Shown: positions 53,303 through 61,650 of the stretch, in pieces
How the letters are laid out: each line of letters begins with the position of its first letter
Numbering within the stretch: position 1 is the stretch's first letter
NCBI RefSeq assembly: GCF_024198215.1
Contig: NZ_JAKCFA010000018.1
Coordinates: 62,001 to 126,000 of the forward strand
Length of the DNA: 64,000 bases
Direction of reading: 5' to 3'
From: Myxococcus qinghaiensis
Lineage (GTDB): Bacteria; Myxococcota; Myxococcia; Myxococcales; Myxococcaceae
Made by a program: the position numbers and the translations under genes
The notes under the pieces: model-generated
Told to the model about the DNA's origin: nothing
What the model saw: the letters and a program-made list of their open reading frames with translations, nothing else
Databases searched by the model: none

Positions 53303-54241
53303 TCAGAACTGGCCGGCCCGGGCCTGCTCGAAGGGCACGCGGTGGTTGAGGTACGTGTCCGTCAGCGAGTGGGCACCGGAGAAGACGGTGTCCTCGGAGA
53401 AGTAGTGCACCTGCGCGCCCTTGCCCGCGTGGCGGAGCAGGTCGCCGGGCGTCCAACCCTTGCTGCCCAGACCGAAGAGGGTGGGGACCGCGTCGCGGTT
53501 GTTGACGTAGTGCACGTAGTTGGGGCCGTCCGGGTAGGTGCCCGCCGCCGCGCCGAACGTCTCCACGTTCAGCTTGCTCATCGTCTGCTGGACCTGCGCG
53601 GGGGACATCCCATCTTCGATGCGCAGCCGGCGCGCCACGTCGGACAGCGCGCGCGAGGTGATGAGGCCGCCCTGGCTGTAGCCCACCAGGTGCACATCCC
53701 GGCCCGCCTTCAGCTCGCCGTAGATGGTGTCCGCCAGAGTGTCCACGGCGGGGTTCGTGCCCTTGTCCATCTTGTCCTTCACGCACTGAAGGATGTCGGA
53801 GATGGTGCCCTCGGTGGCGTTGTGGATGCCGATGGCGCGCATGCCCGTCCGGTCCGCCAGCGCCTGCAGCTCCCCGCCCTGCTTGTCCTTATCCGTGCGG
53901 ATGCCGTTGGTGTAGATGACCGTGGCCGTCGCGTTCGGGTTGTTGCGCGGCGTGACGGCGGGGATGTCGCTCAGCGGCGTGCCGGGCTCGAACGTCTGGC
54001 CGTTCGCACCCACCAGCTTGCCGTCATAGACCTTGTCCTTCGAGCCGGCCGGAGCCGTGAACACCTTCGCGACAGACGCGGTGTTCGCCGCCTTGTTGTC
54101 GAAGCCGTCCACCACCGCGTTCGTGCGCTGCGCCGTCGGCTGCACAGCGGGCGTCGCCACCGTGTTCGTTTCAGCCGTGCGCGCGACGTTCGTCCGAGGG
54201 GTGGTGCCGACGAGGGTACGGCCGCGCTCGATGGTGCTCAT
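53303..54241 (-). CDS. Lipase-like alpha/beta hydrolase with disordered N-terminus (candidate effector)
   Basis: The product has 312 residues; ATG 54241. No signal peptide: the first 60 residues are Thr/Asn/Ala-rich and look disordered, as in many translocated effectors. The hydrolase part has the GYSQGG nucleophile elbow, with YTNGIRTD before it and HSLTDTYLNH near the C-terminus supplying a likely His. A phospholipase or esterase acting on membranes is plausible. Two CesT-like proteins follow in the same operon. Confidence 0.75.
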   Translation of the reverse strand: MSTIERGRTLVGTTPRTNVARTAETNTVATPAVQPTAQRTNAVVDGFDNKAANTASVAKVFTAPAGSKDKVYDGKLVGANGQTFEPGTPLSDIPAVTPRNNPNATATVIYTNGIRTDKDKQGGELQALADRTGMRAIGIHNATEGTISDILQCVKDKMDKGTNPAVDTLADTIYGELKAGRDVHLVGYSQGGLITSRALSDVARRLRIEDGMSPAQVQQTMSKLNVETFGAAAGTYPDGPNYVHYVNNRDAVPTLFGLGSKGWTPGDLLRHAGKGAQVHYFSEDTVFSGAHSLTDTYLNHRVPFEQARAGQF

Positions 54242-54428
54242 GGTGGGGAGGCTCCAGCGGTCAAAATTGGGGGATGGAAGAAAAGTCCTTGCCCCATTGT
54301 CCCAGGAACCCACCTGAAGTTGCGCACAAACGCGGTAATTCGCTCCAAACGCTGAATTCCGACGCACTGTGTCAAAGCTCTCCGAAGAGGTATCGGCTCG
54401 GCGCGAGCCCTCTTAAGGTGTGGGAGAC

Positions 54429-55061
54429 ATGGTCCAGAAAGGTCAGTTCCTGGAGCGCTCCACCCTGGTTCCGGTGGGGTCGGTGGTGATGGAGGGCACG
54501 GCGCATCGCGGCAAGCGCGCGCCCCCGTTGCTCATCCTCCCGCCGAGGCCGGACGAGGGGGGAGGCATGGATCACGTCGTCGCGGCGGAGCTGGCCTGGG
54601 CTGCGGCCAGCGCGGGCTTCCCCACGCTGCGCTTCAACCACCGGGGCGTGGGCGCGAGTCAGGGGCAAAGGGGCAAGGACCTGGCGCTGCTCGAGGACGC
54701 CGAGGCCGCCATGCGGGTGCTGCTGGAGACCGCTGGGACGAGCGCCTTGGCGGTGGCGGCGCTGCACGGAGGCGCCCAGGTGGCGCTGGCGCTCCAGGCG
54801 CGGTTCCCAGCGGTGGGCGGGCTGTGCCTCGTGGCGCCGGCGGATGTGGACGCCTCGGTGCTGGGGCGGGTGACGTGCCCCTTGTTGGTGGTCCAAGGGG
54901 AAGAGGACCAGCTGATGCCCCGGGCGGCGGTATCAGCGGCGGTGGCGCGGGCCGGTGGGGACTTCGAGGTCATCGACGACGCCGGGGCGACGTTCCAGCG
55001 CAACCTTCCGCAGGTGGGTCGGGCGGTGTCCGCCTGGCTCCAGCGGCTCTCCGGCGGATGA
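54429..55061 (+). CDS. Alpha/beta hydrolase-fold protein lacking catalytic residues
   Basis: The product has 210 residues (ATG 54429; GTG 54420 is an alternative). The fold elements are recognisable: PTLRFNHRGVGASQG, CPLLVVQGEEDQLMP. The nucleophile elbow reads LHGGAQ (Gly instead of Ser), and the position of the C-terminal His is occupied by GATFQRN. The enzyme should be inactive on esters and may be a binding or scaffold protein. Divergent from the lipase-like gene (187 bp between). Confidence 0.8.
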   Translation: MVQKGQFLERSTLVPVGSVVMEGTAHRGKRAPPLLILPPRPDEGGGMDHVVAAELAWAAASAGFPTLRFNHRGVGASQGQRGKDLALLEDAEAAMRVLLETAGTSALAVAALHGGAQVALALQARFPAVGGLCLVAPADVDASVLGRVTCPLLVVQGEEDQLMPRAAVSAAVARAGGDFEVIDDAGATFQRNLPQVGRAVSAWLQRLSGG

Positions 55062-55136
55062 CCGATGCGGTGCAACCCAGCGGACTCCTTCACATTTCTT
55101 CAGCCTCCCGCACTTGCACGCCGGGAGAGCGGACGT

Positions 55137-55149
55137 ACAGACTGTCTGT
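55137..55149. promoter_or_regulatory. Perfect short inverted repeat upstream of the subtilase gene
   Basis: ACAGAC-T-GTCTGT is a perfect 6-base inverted repeat with a single central base, 74 bp before ATG 55224. The gene has a good ribosome site (AAGGAG). The size suits a dimeric regulator, but no identity can be given. Confidence 0.35.
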
Positions 55150-55223
55150 GCAGACCCAATCGTTTCGCCGTTCGTTCGTAGGGTCTTCCGGAAGCGTGCC
55201 TCGTTCCTCAAGGAGTAAGCCCG

Positions 55224-57032
55224 ATGCGGATGGTGCGATGGACCCTTGGCGGCGCCGCGCTGGCCCTGGCCGTGACGGTAGCCCCTGCGTGCAAGTCCGC
55301 GGAGAGCGAGGCCGAGCGTCCGCCGGCGCCTCCCGCCTCGCTCGACAACCTGGCTGACGACGTGGACGTGGTTCCCCACGCCATCCTCGTGGACTTCAAG
55401 GACGGCACCACGCAGGCCGAGTTCGACGCCTGGGAGGCCGACTGGGGCGTGGACCTGGAGCTCAACTCCGTGGAGAGCGCCGACGAGGCCCTCACCCTGG
55501 CGGTGGGCGTGGACGACGTGCAGGGCGTGCTGGAGCGAATCCGCCAGCACCCCAGCGTCGAGGCCGCCGAGCCGCTGATGGAGGTCCGCGCCAGCTACAC
55601 TCCGAATGATCCGGAGTACACGCGGCAGTGGAACCTGAAGATGATCGACATGCCCAAGGCGTGGGAGCGCAGCCGGGGCAAGGGCGTGGTGGTGGCGGTG
55701 CTCGACACCGGCATCGCGTATGAGGACCACGACGACTTCAAGCAGGTGCCGGACCTGAAGGGCGTGAAGTTCGTTCCCGGCTATGACTTCGTGAACGACG
55801 ACGAGCACGCCAACGACGACCACGGGCACGGCACGCACGTGGCGGGCACCATCGCCCAGGCCACCAACAACGGTGAAGGTGTCGCGGGCGTGGCCTTCGA
55901 GGCGACGCTGATGCCGGTGAAGGTGCTCAACCACTTCGGTGGCGGCACCACGGCGGACATCGCGGACGCCATCCGCTTCGCGGCGGACAAGGGCGCCAAC
56001 GTCATCAACATGTCGCTGGGCGGTGGCGGCTACTCGCAGGTGATGGCCAACGCGGTGGAGTACGCGCGCAAGAAGGGCGTCACCGTGGTGGCCGCGGCCG
56101 GCAACGGTGGTCGCGCTCGCGTGGAGTTCCCCGCGGCCTATCCCGGCGCGGTGGCGGTGTCGGCGGTGGGGCCCGAGGGCTCACTCGCGCCGTACTCGTC
56201 CTATGGCAAGGAGCTGGATATCGCGGCGCCCGGCGGTGACAAGCGCAAGGGCGACGAGGGCGGCATCCTCCAGAACACCATCGACCCGAGGGACCCGTCC
56301 CGCTCTGTCTACGCCTCGTACCAGGGCACCAGCATGGCCACGCCGCACGTGGCCGCGGTGGCCGCCATGCTGTACGCGGCGGGCGCGAAGACTCCGGACG
56401 CGGTGGAGAAGGCGCTGTATGCCGGCGCGGCGAAGGTCGCGGACCAGGCGTGGACCGAGCAGTACGGCCACGGTCTGCTCAACGCGGAGGCGTCGCTCGC
56501 GTCGCTGGGCGGCGGGATGTCGCGCTGGCCGCCGCTGTACTGGGCGCTGGGCCTCTTGGCCTTCGTGCTGTTGACGCTGCGCGGCCGTGAGCGCCCGGGC
56601 TACCTCAACGCGCTGCTGCGTCCGGCGTTCCTGGTGCCGCTGCTCCTGTCCACCGTGGGCGTGTACTTCGTGCGCACGTGGTTCGTGAGCTCCTCGGACG
56701 TGGCGGGGAACGTGGTGGAGATGGCGTCGCTGCCCATCCCCGACTGGGAGCGCATCATCTTTGGCCGGGGCCGCACGGTGAGCCCGCTGTTCTACAGCGC
56801 GCTCATCCCCGTGCTGCTGTCGCTGCCGGCCATCGGCTGGAAGGGCTTGCGTCCCGCGGTGGGCGGACTCGCGCTGGGCTTCGCGGGCTTCCTGGCGTAC
56901 TCGGCCTGGGCCGGCGCGCCCGCCCTGTCGTGGATGCCCTTCACCTTCCTGGCGAAGCCGTGGCTGGGCTTCAACACCGTCCTCTGCATCGTCGTCGCCC
57001 GGGCCATGTTGAAGAAGGAAGACGCGCCTTGA
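55224..57032 (+). CDS. Subtilisin-family (S8) protease with C-terminal membrane helices
   Basis: The product has 602 residues with an N-terminal signal (APACKS, possible lipoprotein at Cys23 though the lipobox is unusual). An inhibitor-like propeptide occupies about 45-125. The catalytic domain has Asp161 (VLDTGIAYEDH), His202 (GHGTHVAG), oxyanion Asn294 (AAGNGG) and Ser370 (GTSMATPH). From about 435 to the end come four membrane helices, unlike most secreted subtilases. The protease domain thus would be tethered on the periplasmic or surface side. A TTG-start gene overlaps its stop. Confidence 0.93.
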   Translation: MRMVRWTLGGAALALAVTVAPACKSAESEAERPPAPPASLDNLADDVDVVPHAILVDFKDGTTQAEFDAWEADWGVDLELNSVESADEALTLAVGVDDVQGVLERIRQHPSVEAAEPLMEVRASYTPNDPEYTRQWNLKMIDMPKAWERSRGKGVVVAVLDTGIAYEDHDDFKQVPDLKGVKFVPGYDFVNDDEHANDDHGHGTHVAGTIAQATNNGEGVAGVAFEATLMPVKVLNHFGGGTTADIADAIRFAADKGANVINMSLGGGGYSQVMANAVEYARKKGVTVVAAAGNGGRARVEFPAAYPGAVAVSAVGPEGSLAPYSSYGKELDIAAPGGDKRKGDEGGILQNTIDPRDPSRSVYASYQGTSMATPHVAAVAAMLYAAGAKTPDAVEKALYAGAAKVADQAWTEQYGHGLLNAEASLASLGGGMSRWPPLYWALGLLAFVLLTLRGRERPGYLNALLRPAFLVPLLLSTVGVYFVRTWFVSSSDVAGNVVEMASLPIPDWERIIFGRGRTVSPLFYSALIPVLLSLPAIGWKGLRPAVGGLALGFAGFLAYSAWAGAPALSWMPFTFLAKPWLGFNTVLCIVVARAMLKKEDAP

Positions 57033-57244
57033 AGCTCTCCGGGCGCGTGGTCTTTCGGGATGTGGAGACAGGCGTCTGGGTGCTGGAGGGTGATGACGGC
57101 ACCACCTACCAGCTCGCCGGCGGCGACCGGAAGCTCAAGAAGGACGGCCAGCGCATCGAGGCCGAGGGCGACGTGGACCGCGACGTGCTCACCAGCTCCA
57201 TGGTGGGCCCCGTGTTCAACGTCAGCTCGTATCGCTTCGTCTGA
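57029..57244 (+). CDS. 71-residue small beta protein, TTG start, coupled to the subtilase
   Basis: The start TTG overlaps the subtilase stop TGA (TTGA, 4 bp). The product has 71 residues: strands (MKLSGRVVFRDVETGVWVLE, TTYQLAG) and a DxR/DRD-type turn (VDRDVLTSSMVGPVF) with a C-terminal strand, suggesting an OB-like or small barrel. No signal peptide. Family not recognised; a cytosolic partner of the protease or an unrelated passenger. Confidence 0.65.
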   Translation: MKLSGRVVFRDVETGVWVLEGDDGTTYQLAGGDRKLKKDGQRIEAEGDVDRDVLTSSMVGPVFNVSSYRFV

Positions 57245-57274
57245 GGCTGGAAGGGGAGCGGCCCCACGCGCCCG

Positions 57275-58471
57275 TCAGGGCTGCTTGGGGCCCCCCGCCG
57301 CCTTGTGGGCGCTGACCTGACGCAGCCGCTCCTCGTGGTACGCCTCCATGGGGGCGTCGCCCCGGCGAGCGGCGGTCCGCAGCTCCTCCAGTGCCTTTCG
57401 CTCCGCTTGCAGCCCAGGCTCCGCGTCCTTCTTGAGCGGAGTCAGGGGATGGGCCACGTCGAAGAGGTTGAGGGAGATGCCGCGCCTGTCCACGACGCCC
57501 AGGAGGACCAGGGACACCGTGGCCGCCGTCACCCAGGGCAACATCAGCTTCGGCAGGGACGGCACGGGCCGCGTCTCCCGCGCGCGCTCGTCGCTGTGGG
57601 GCCCGCCCGCGCCCCACACGGAGGCATGGTGGCGCGCGAAGGTCATCAGCCCGAGCAGCACCACCCAGCCCAGTCCCGCCATCGCGAACACGGCGAGGGG
57701 CGAGGTGTCCGTGTCCGTCGCCTCCTGGCCCATCGACTTGGCCGCGAGGAACAGCACGGAGGACACCAGGTTGTTGGCCGCGTGCGCGCCAATGCCGGGC
57801 CACAGCGAGCCGGTGCGCAGGTAGAGCCAGCCGAACAGCAGGCCCAGCTCCACGCGCGCGACGAAGCCCACCGGGTCCAGGTGGAACGCGCTGAACACGA
57901 CGGCTGAAATCACCAGGGCCTTCGTCGGTGACGTCGGAGGACGCGGCGTCAGGCCCCGCTGGAAGACGCCTCGGAAGAACAGCTCCTCACAGAAGGGCGC
58001 GGCCACCGTCACGCCCGCGAGGATGACGGCCAGCTCCACCGGCGTCTGCTGGTCGAAGAGGCGCGAGCCGTCGAACATCTCCGTCAGCCACTCGGGCGCG
58101 AGCTTTTGCGCGACGAACTGGATGGGCACCACGAGCGCGAAGAAGTTGGCCACGCCCAGAAGGAAGCCGAAGAGGGTGGGCAGTCCCGGCAGGGGCGTCA
58201 GCCCGGTGTAGAGCGCGGGCTTCCAACCGCTCATGCGCGGCAGCAACCAGCCCAGGGCGAGGAAGATGAACAGCTCGGTGAACCAGATGCCGAAGGCCGC
58301 GTTGAGGAACTGGACCGAGCCCCCCACCAGGATGAACAGCACCAGCGCCAACGCCGCCCCCGCCAGCGCGAGCCTCCGCGGGCTCCCCGGCTCGGGAGGC
58401 CCTGGAGGTGGTGGCTCGGACGGCCCTGTCGGCTCATGAGGCCGGGCGTCGCTGGGAGCGGAATCTTCCAA
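57275..58471 (-). CDS. CPBP-family intramembrane metalloprotease
   Basis: The product has 398 residues. TTG 58471 is chosen: AAGGAG lies 8 bases upstream, and the open frame further upstream is antisense to the cytochrome genes. A Pro/Ser-rich cytosolic N-terminus (about 35) is followed by about eight helices. The CPBP motifs are complete: EELFFRGVFQRG, FSAFHLDP and HAANNL. The last 60 residues are charged and helical. These proteases act on membrane or prenylated substrates; the target is unknown. Confidence 0.88.
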   Translation of the reverse strand: MEDSAPSDARPHEPTGPSEPPPPGPPEPGSPRRLALAGAALALVLFILVGGSVQFLNAAFGIWFTELFIFLALGWLLPRMSGWKPALYTGLTPLPGLPTLFGFLLGVANFFALVVPIQFVAQKLAPEWLTEMFDGSRLFDQQTPVELAVILAGVTVAAPFCEELFFRGVFQRGLTPRPPTSPTKALVISAVVFSAFHLDPVGFVARVELGLLFGWLYLRTGSLWPGIGAHAANNLVSSVLFLAAKSMGQEATDTDTSPLAVFAMAGLGWVVLLGLMTFARHHASVWGAGGPHSDERARETRPVPSLPKLMLPWVTAATVSLVLLGVVDRRGISLNLFDVAHPLTPLKKDAEPGLQAERKALEELRTAARRGDAPMEAYHEERLRQVSAHKAAGGPKQP

Positions 58472-58522
58472 TTTGACGTCTCCTTGGCGCGAAAAGCTGA
58501 ACTGTCCGCACTTCGACTTCTC

Positions 58523-58528
58523 TATACT
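58523..58528 (+). promoter_or_regulatory. -10-like TATACT before the barrel-protein gene
   Basis: TATACT lies 9 bases before the proposed TTG start, the same geometry as at 39105. It would give a very short or absent leader. No clear -35 box. Confidence 0.3.
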
Positions 58529-58537
58529 GGATGGACC

Positions 58538-59983
58538 TTGACGTCCTTCATCCTGGCTCGAACGGCGCAGCGGACGTGGTGGAAGCTCGCACAACCCCTG
58601 GGTGTGTTGTGCGCCCTGGGCGTGGGGCTGGGAGCGTCGACGTCGCACGCGTCGGCGTTCTTGGTGGAAGCGCGAACCGAGGCGCAGGCGTACCAGATTC
58701 GTGCGTGGCGTGGCAGCACACCGGATGACCCGGTGCTGCTTCCTCGACGGCGAATCGTCCAATACCTGGGACTCAACGCCTTCGAGCTCGCCACCGGGCA
58801 GGACCTGGGCTTCGAGTCCAACCTGCGCATCTGGGCGGACTTCGGATTGCCCAAGGGCGAGGCCGAGCGTGTCGACGGCCTGAAGTCCGAAGACGCAGAG
58901 CTGTTGCATGCGTACGTGCGCTACGCGAAGGGCGGCTTCGAGGGGCGACTGGGCCGGCAGCTCTACACCGACGTCTCGGACATCCTCGCGTTCGATGGCG
59001 TGCGCGCGCGCTACATGACCCGCCTGGGATTGGGCGCGGAGGTGTACGGCGGGCTGTGGGTGAAGGGCACCAGCTTCCTGGGCTCGTCCGTGTATCAGCT
59101 GGAGGGGACGCGGGAGAGCGATGAGCGGCGCCTGAGGGAGGGCGTGGTGGGCGCGGACCCGACGCTCGATGGGATGGAGCCCCTCATCGGCGCGAAGCTG
59201 TTGATGGAGGACGTGAAGGGCTTCAACGCGGCGGTGGGCTACCGCAAGGCGTTGTCGGACGGGAAGACGAACCTGGAGCGCGCCACGGTGGAGGCGCGCT
59301 ATGGCCGGGGGCTGGGGCTGAACGCGCTTGCGGGCGTGGACTACGACGTGCTGCAGGGCAAGGTGGCCCAGGTGCGCACGCAGCTGCGCTGGGACGACAC
59401 GCGCTTCTCGGCGACGGCGGAGGTGATGCGGCTGTCGCCCGTGCTGTCCGCGGACTCCATCTGGTACTACTTCGCGTGGGCGCCCCGGGACGAGGCGCGG
59501 CTGCGGGTGGACCTGTTCACCCCCGGCGCGCTGCGCTTCTACGTGCAGGGCCTGGGCAGCAAGTACAACGAGAACGTCAACCCGGACCTCGCGATTTCCG
59601 CCTTCGTGGACGGCGAGGGCGCTCCCGAGTCCACCAGCGTCGGCGGCTCCGCGGGCGCGGCGTATCGCTCGGGGGCCTTCCGCTCGGCGCTGGATGTGAC
59701 GTACCGCACGGGCTTCGGTGGAGATCAACTCTGGGGGGACCTCACGGGCGGCTACACGTTCGACCGGGACCGGTTCACCCTGGACGCACGGGTGTCCTTC
59801 GCGCGCATCTTCGACAGCTTCAACGCGCGCCTGGGGGGCAACTTCTATGGCGCCCAGGTGTGGGCCAGTCGAGCGCTGACGCGCGCGACGCGGCTCTCGC
59901 TGGTGGTGGAGCAGAACTTCAACCCGTTCACCGACTCGGACACGAAGGGCTTCCTGCTCTTCGACCTGAAGGCGAGCCTGTAG
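58538..59983 (+). CDS. Outer-membrane beta-barrel-type protein next to a 13-heme cytochrome
   Basis: The product has 481 residues (TTG 58538; start uncertain). A signal peptide ends at SHASA (about 40). The rest is dominated by amphipathic strands 8-14 residues long with Tyr/Trp/Phe girdles (VEARYGRGLGLNALAGVDY, YYFAWAPRDEARLRVDLF, LTGGYTFDRDRFTLDARV), about 20 or more, ending in Leu. The frame stops at 59983 and the cytochrome ATG follows immediately. A porin through which the cytochrome passes electrons is the attractive reading, by analogy with MtrB-type conduits. Confidence 0.78.
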   Translation: MTSFILARTAQRTWWKLAQPLGVLCALGVGLGASTSHASAFLVEARTEAQAYQIRAWRGSTPDDPVLLPRRRIVQYLGLNAFELATGQDLGFESNLRIWADFGLPKGEAERVDGLKSEDAELLHAYVRYAKGGFEGRLGRQLYTDVSDILAFDGVRARYMTRLGLGAEVYGGLWVKGTSFLGSSVYQLEGTRESDERRLREGVVGADPTLDGMEPLIGAKLLMEDVKGFNAAVGYRKALSDGKTNLERATVEARYGRGLGLNALAGVDYDVLQGKVAQVRTQLRWDDTRFSATAEVMRLSPVLSADSIWYYFAWAPRDEARLRVDLFTPGALRFYVQGLGSKYNENVNPDLAISAFVDGEGAPESTSVGGSAGAAYRSGAFRSALDVTYRTGFGGDQLWGDLTGGYTFDRDRFTLDARVSFARIFDSFNARLGGNFYGAQVWASRALTRATRLSLVVEQNFNPFTDSDTKGFLLFDLKASL

Positions 59984-61171
59984 ATGCTGCCGCACCGCCA
60001 GAACCGAAACGCGCTGCTCGCCCTGGCCGCGCTCGCCACCATGGTGGGCGCCGGCGTCGCCTGGGCTGCCACGGCCCGTGAGCGCAGCCTCGCCGTGTAT
60101 CCCGCGCAGCACGTGCCCCTGCGCTTCGACCACGCGCAGCACCTGGAGGCCGGCGCCGAGTGCGCCACGTGCCACGACGCGGCCCGCGCCAGTCAGTCTC
60201 CCAAGGACGTCAACCTCCCCGGGCACGAGGAGTGCGAGACGTGCCACGACATCGAGGCGGGGCGGAAGGGCAAGCCCACGGACCCGAAGTCGAGCTGCAA
60301 CACCTGTCACCCAGGCTTCGACGCCACGGTGCGCAAGGAGCCCGCGAAGCTGTCCATGCCCGCCGCCAACCTCCACTTCAGCCACCAGCAGCACGTGGAC
60401 AAGAAGGTGGAGTGCTCGGTGTGCCACGGCGAGATGACGGACGTGAAGCTCGCCACGCGCAATCAGCTCCCGAAGATGGCCACGTGCTTCAAGTGCCACG
60501 ACGGCAACGTGGCCTCCAACACCTGCGCCACGTGTCACCCCACGGAGCCCACGGGGCGGCTGAAGCTCGTGTTCGACTCGGGCCTGCTGCGCCCCATGCA
60601 GGGCAACCCGCTGGGCCTGGACCACGGGCCGCGCTTCGAGTTCAACCACGGCGCCCGCGCGTCGTCGGACCGGATGACGTGCATGCAGTGCCACAGCGAG
60701 AGCTACTGCCAGACGTGCCACGACGGCATGCAGAAGCCGCTCTCCATCCACCCGAACGACTACATCACGCTGCACCCGGTGCAGGCGCGCGCGGGCTCTC
60801 CCCGCTGCGAGAGCTGTCACCGCGCGCAGTCCTTCTGCGCCGCGTGCCACGAGCGGGTGGGCGTGGGCATGGACGCGGACAAGTCGCTGCGTCCGCGCAA
60901 CCAGAAGGTGCACCCGGACTACGCGGCGTGGGTGGAGCTGCCGGGTCCGCAGCACCACGGCATCGCCGCCTCGCGTGACTTGACGAGCTGCATCTCCTGC
61001 CACCGCGAGGAGTCCTGCACGAGCTGCCACTCCGAGCTTTCGACGCGGCGGCAGATCAACCCGCACCCGGCGGGCTTCGCGCAGTCGTGCAAGAAGCTGG
61101 CGTCCGCGAATGACCGGGCCTGCCTCAAGTGCCACTCGTCGGAGAGCCTGGCGCAGAAGGGGTGCCGGTGA
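59984..61171 (+). CDS. 13-heme c-type cytochrome
   Basis: The product has 395 residues with a signal peptide (about 1-29, cleavage near AWAATA). I count 13 CxxCH motifs: CATCH, CETCH, CNTCH, CSVCH, CFKCH, CATCH, CMQCH, CQTCH, CESCH, CAACH, CISCH, CTSCH, CLKCH, plus many extra His residues for distal ligands. Spacing of about 25 residues per haem suggests a compact wire. Its maturation needs the Ccm system encoded at 7052-8539 and 22722-28049. It is packed between a barrel protein and a lipoprotein, all coupled, and its stop shares a base with the next ATG. Confidence 0.95.
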   Translation: MLPHRQNRNALLALAALATMVGAGVAWAATARERSLAVYPAQHVPLRFDHAQHLEAGAECATCHDAARASQSPKDVNLPGHEECETCHDIEAGRKGKPTDPKSSCNTCHPGFDATVRKEPAKLSMPAANLHFSHQQHVDKKVECSVCHGEMTDVKLATRNQLPKMATCFKCHDGNVASNTCATCHPTEPTGRLKLVFDSGLLRPMQGNPLGLDHGPRFEFNHGARASSDRMTCMQCHSESYCQTCHDGMQKPLSIHPNDYITLHPVQARAGSPRCESCHRAQSFCAACHERVGVGMDADKSLRPRNQKVHPDYAAWVELPGPQHHGIAASRDLTSCISCHREESCTSCHSELSTRRQINPHPAGFAQSCKKLASANDRACLKCHSSESLAQKGCR

Positions 61172-61635
61172 TGCGCGCGCGACGGTCCTTCGTGAAAGGC
61201 ACGCTGCTGACGGCCCTGGCCGCGACGTCCCTGTCTGGGTGCCTGGAGCCGGGAGACGCCATCTACGACCGGCGCGACACGGTGCCGCCCAGGGTCATCT
61301 CCACCGACCCGGGTGGGGGCGGAGTGCTGGCGACGGGGGGGACGCTGCGCATCACCTTCTCGGAGGGGATGGACGTGCGCAGCCTGCGCCCCGGCATCGC
61401 CGTGTTCGCCGGGCGCGATGAAGTCCCGCTCACCGTCCTCGCACCGGAGATACCGGAACTGGAGCAGAACGTGGGGCGGGGCGACATCGAGTACACCGTG
61501 GAGGCCATGGTCGCCCAGGGCTCCACGCTGTCGCCGAACACGCAGTACACGCTGGTGCTGCGCGACGTCCTCACCGACTTCGAGGGCAATCCGCTGGCCA
61601 CCGAGGTGCGGGTGGTCTTCCGCACCGCGCCGTGA
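61171..61635 (+). CDS. Lipoprotein with Ig-like (Big_5-type) domain
   Basis: The product has 154 residues; ATG 61171 overlaps the cytochrome stop by one base. Basic start (MRARRSFVKG), then lipobox LSGC (about Cys24). The mature part is an Ig-like domain of the Big_5 type (PPRVISTDPGGG, LRITFSEGMD, YTLVLRDVLTDFEGNPL). It is likely an outer-membrane-anchored accessory protein to the barrel/cytochrome unit. Confidence 0.85.
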   Translation: MRARRSFVKGTLLTALAATSLSGCLEPGDAIYDRRDTVPPRVISTDPGGGGVLATGGTLRITFSEGMDVRSLRPGIAVFAGRDEVPLTVLAPEIPELEQNVGRGDIEYTVEAMVAQGSTLSPNTQYTLVLRDVLTDFEGNPLATEVRVVFRTAP

Positions 61636-61650
61636 GCCGACAGGGCCCGG

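Noticed and set aside
58472-61135. Very long open frame on the minus strand opposite the barrel and cytochrome genes
   Set aside because: It is antisense to genes with clear CxxCH motifs and signal peptides. Its product is a low-complexity Arg/Ala/His mix, as expected for a shadow frame in GC-rich DNA. Only its in-frame end from 58471 (CPBP protease) is real.
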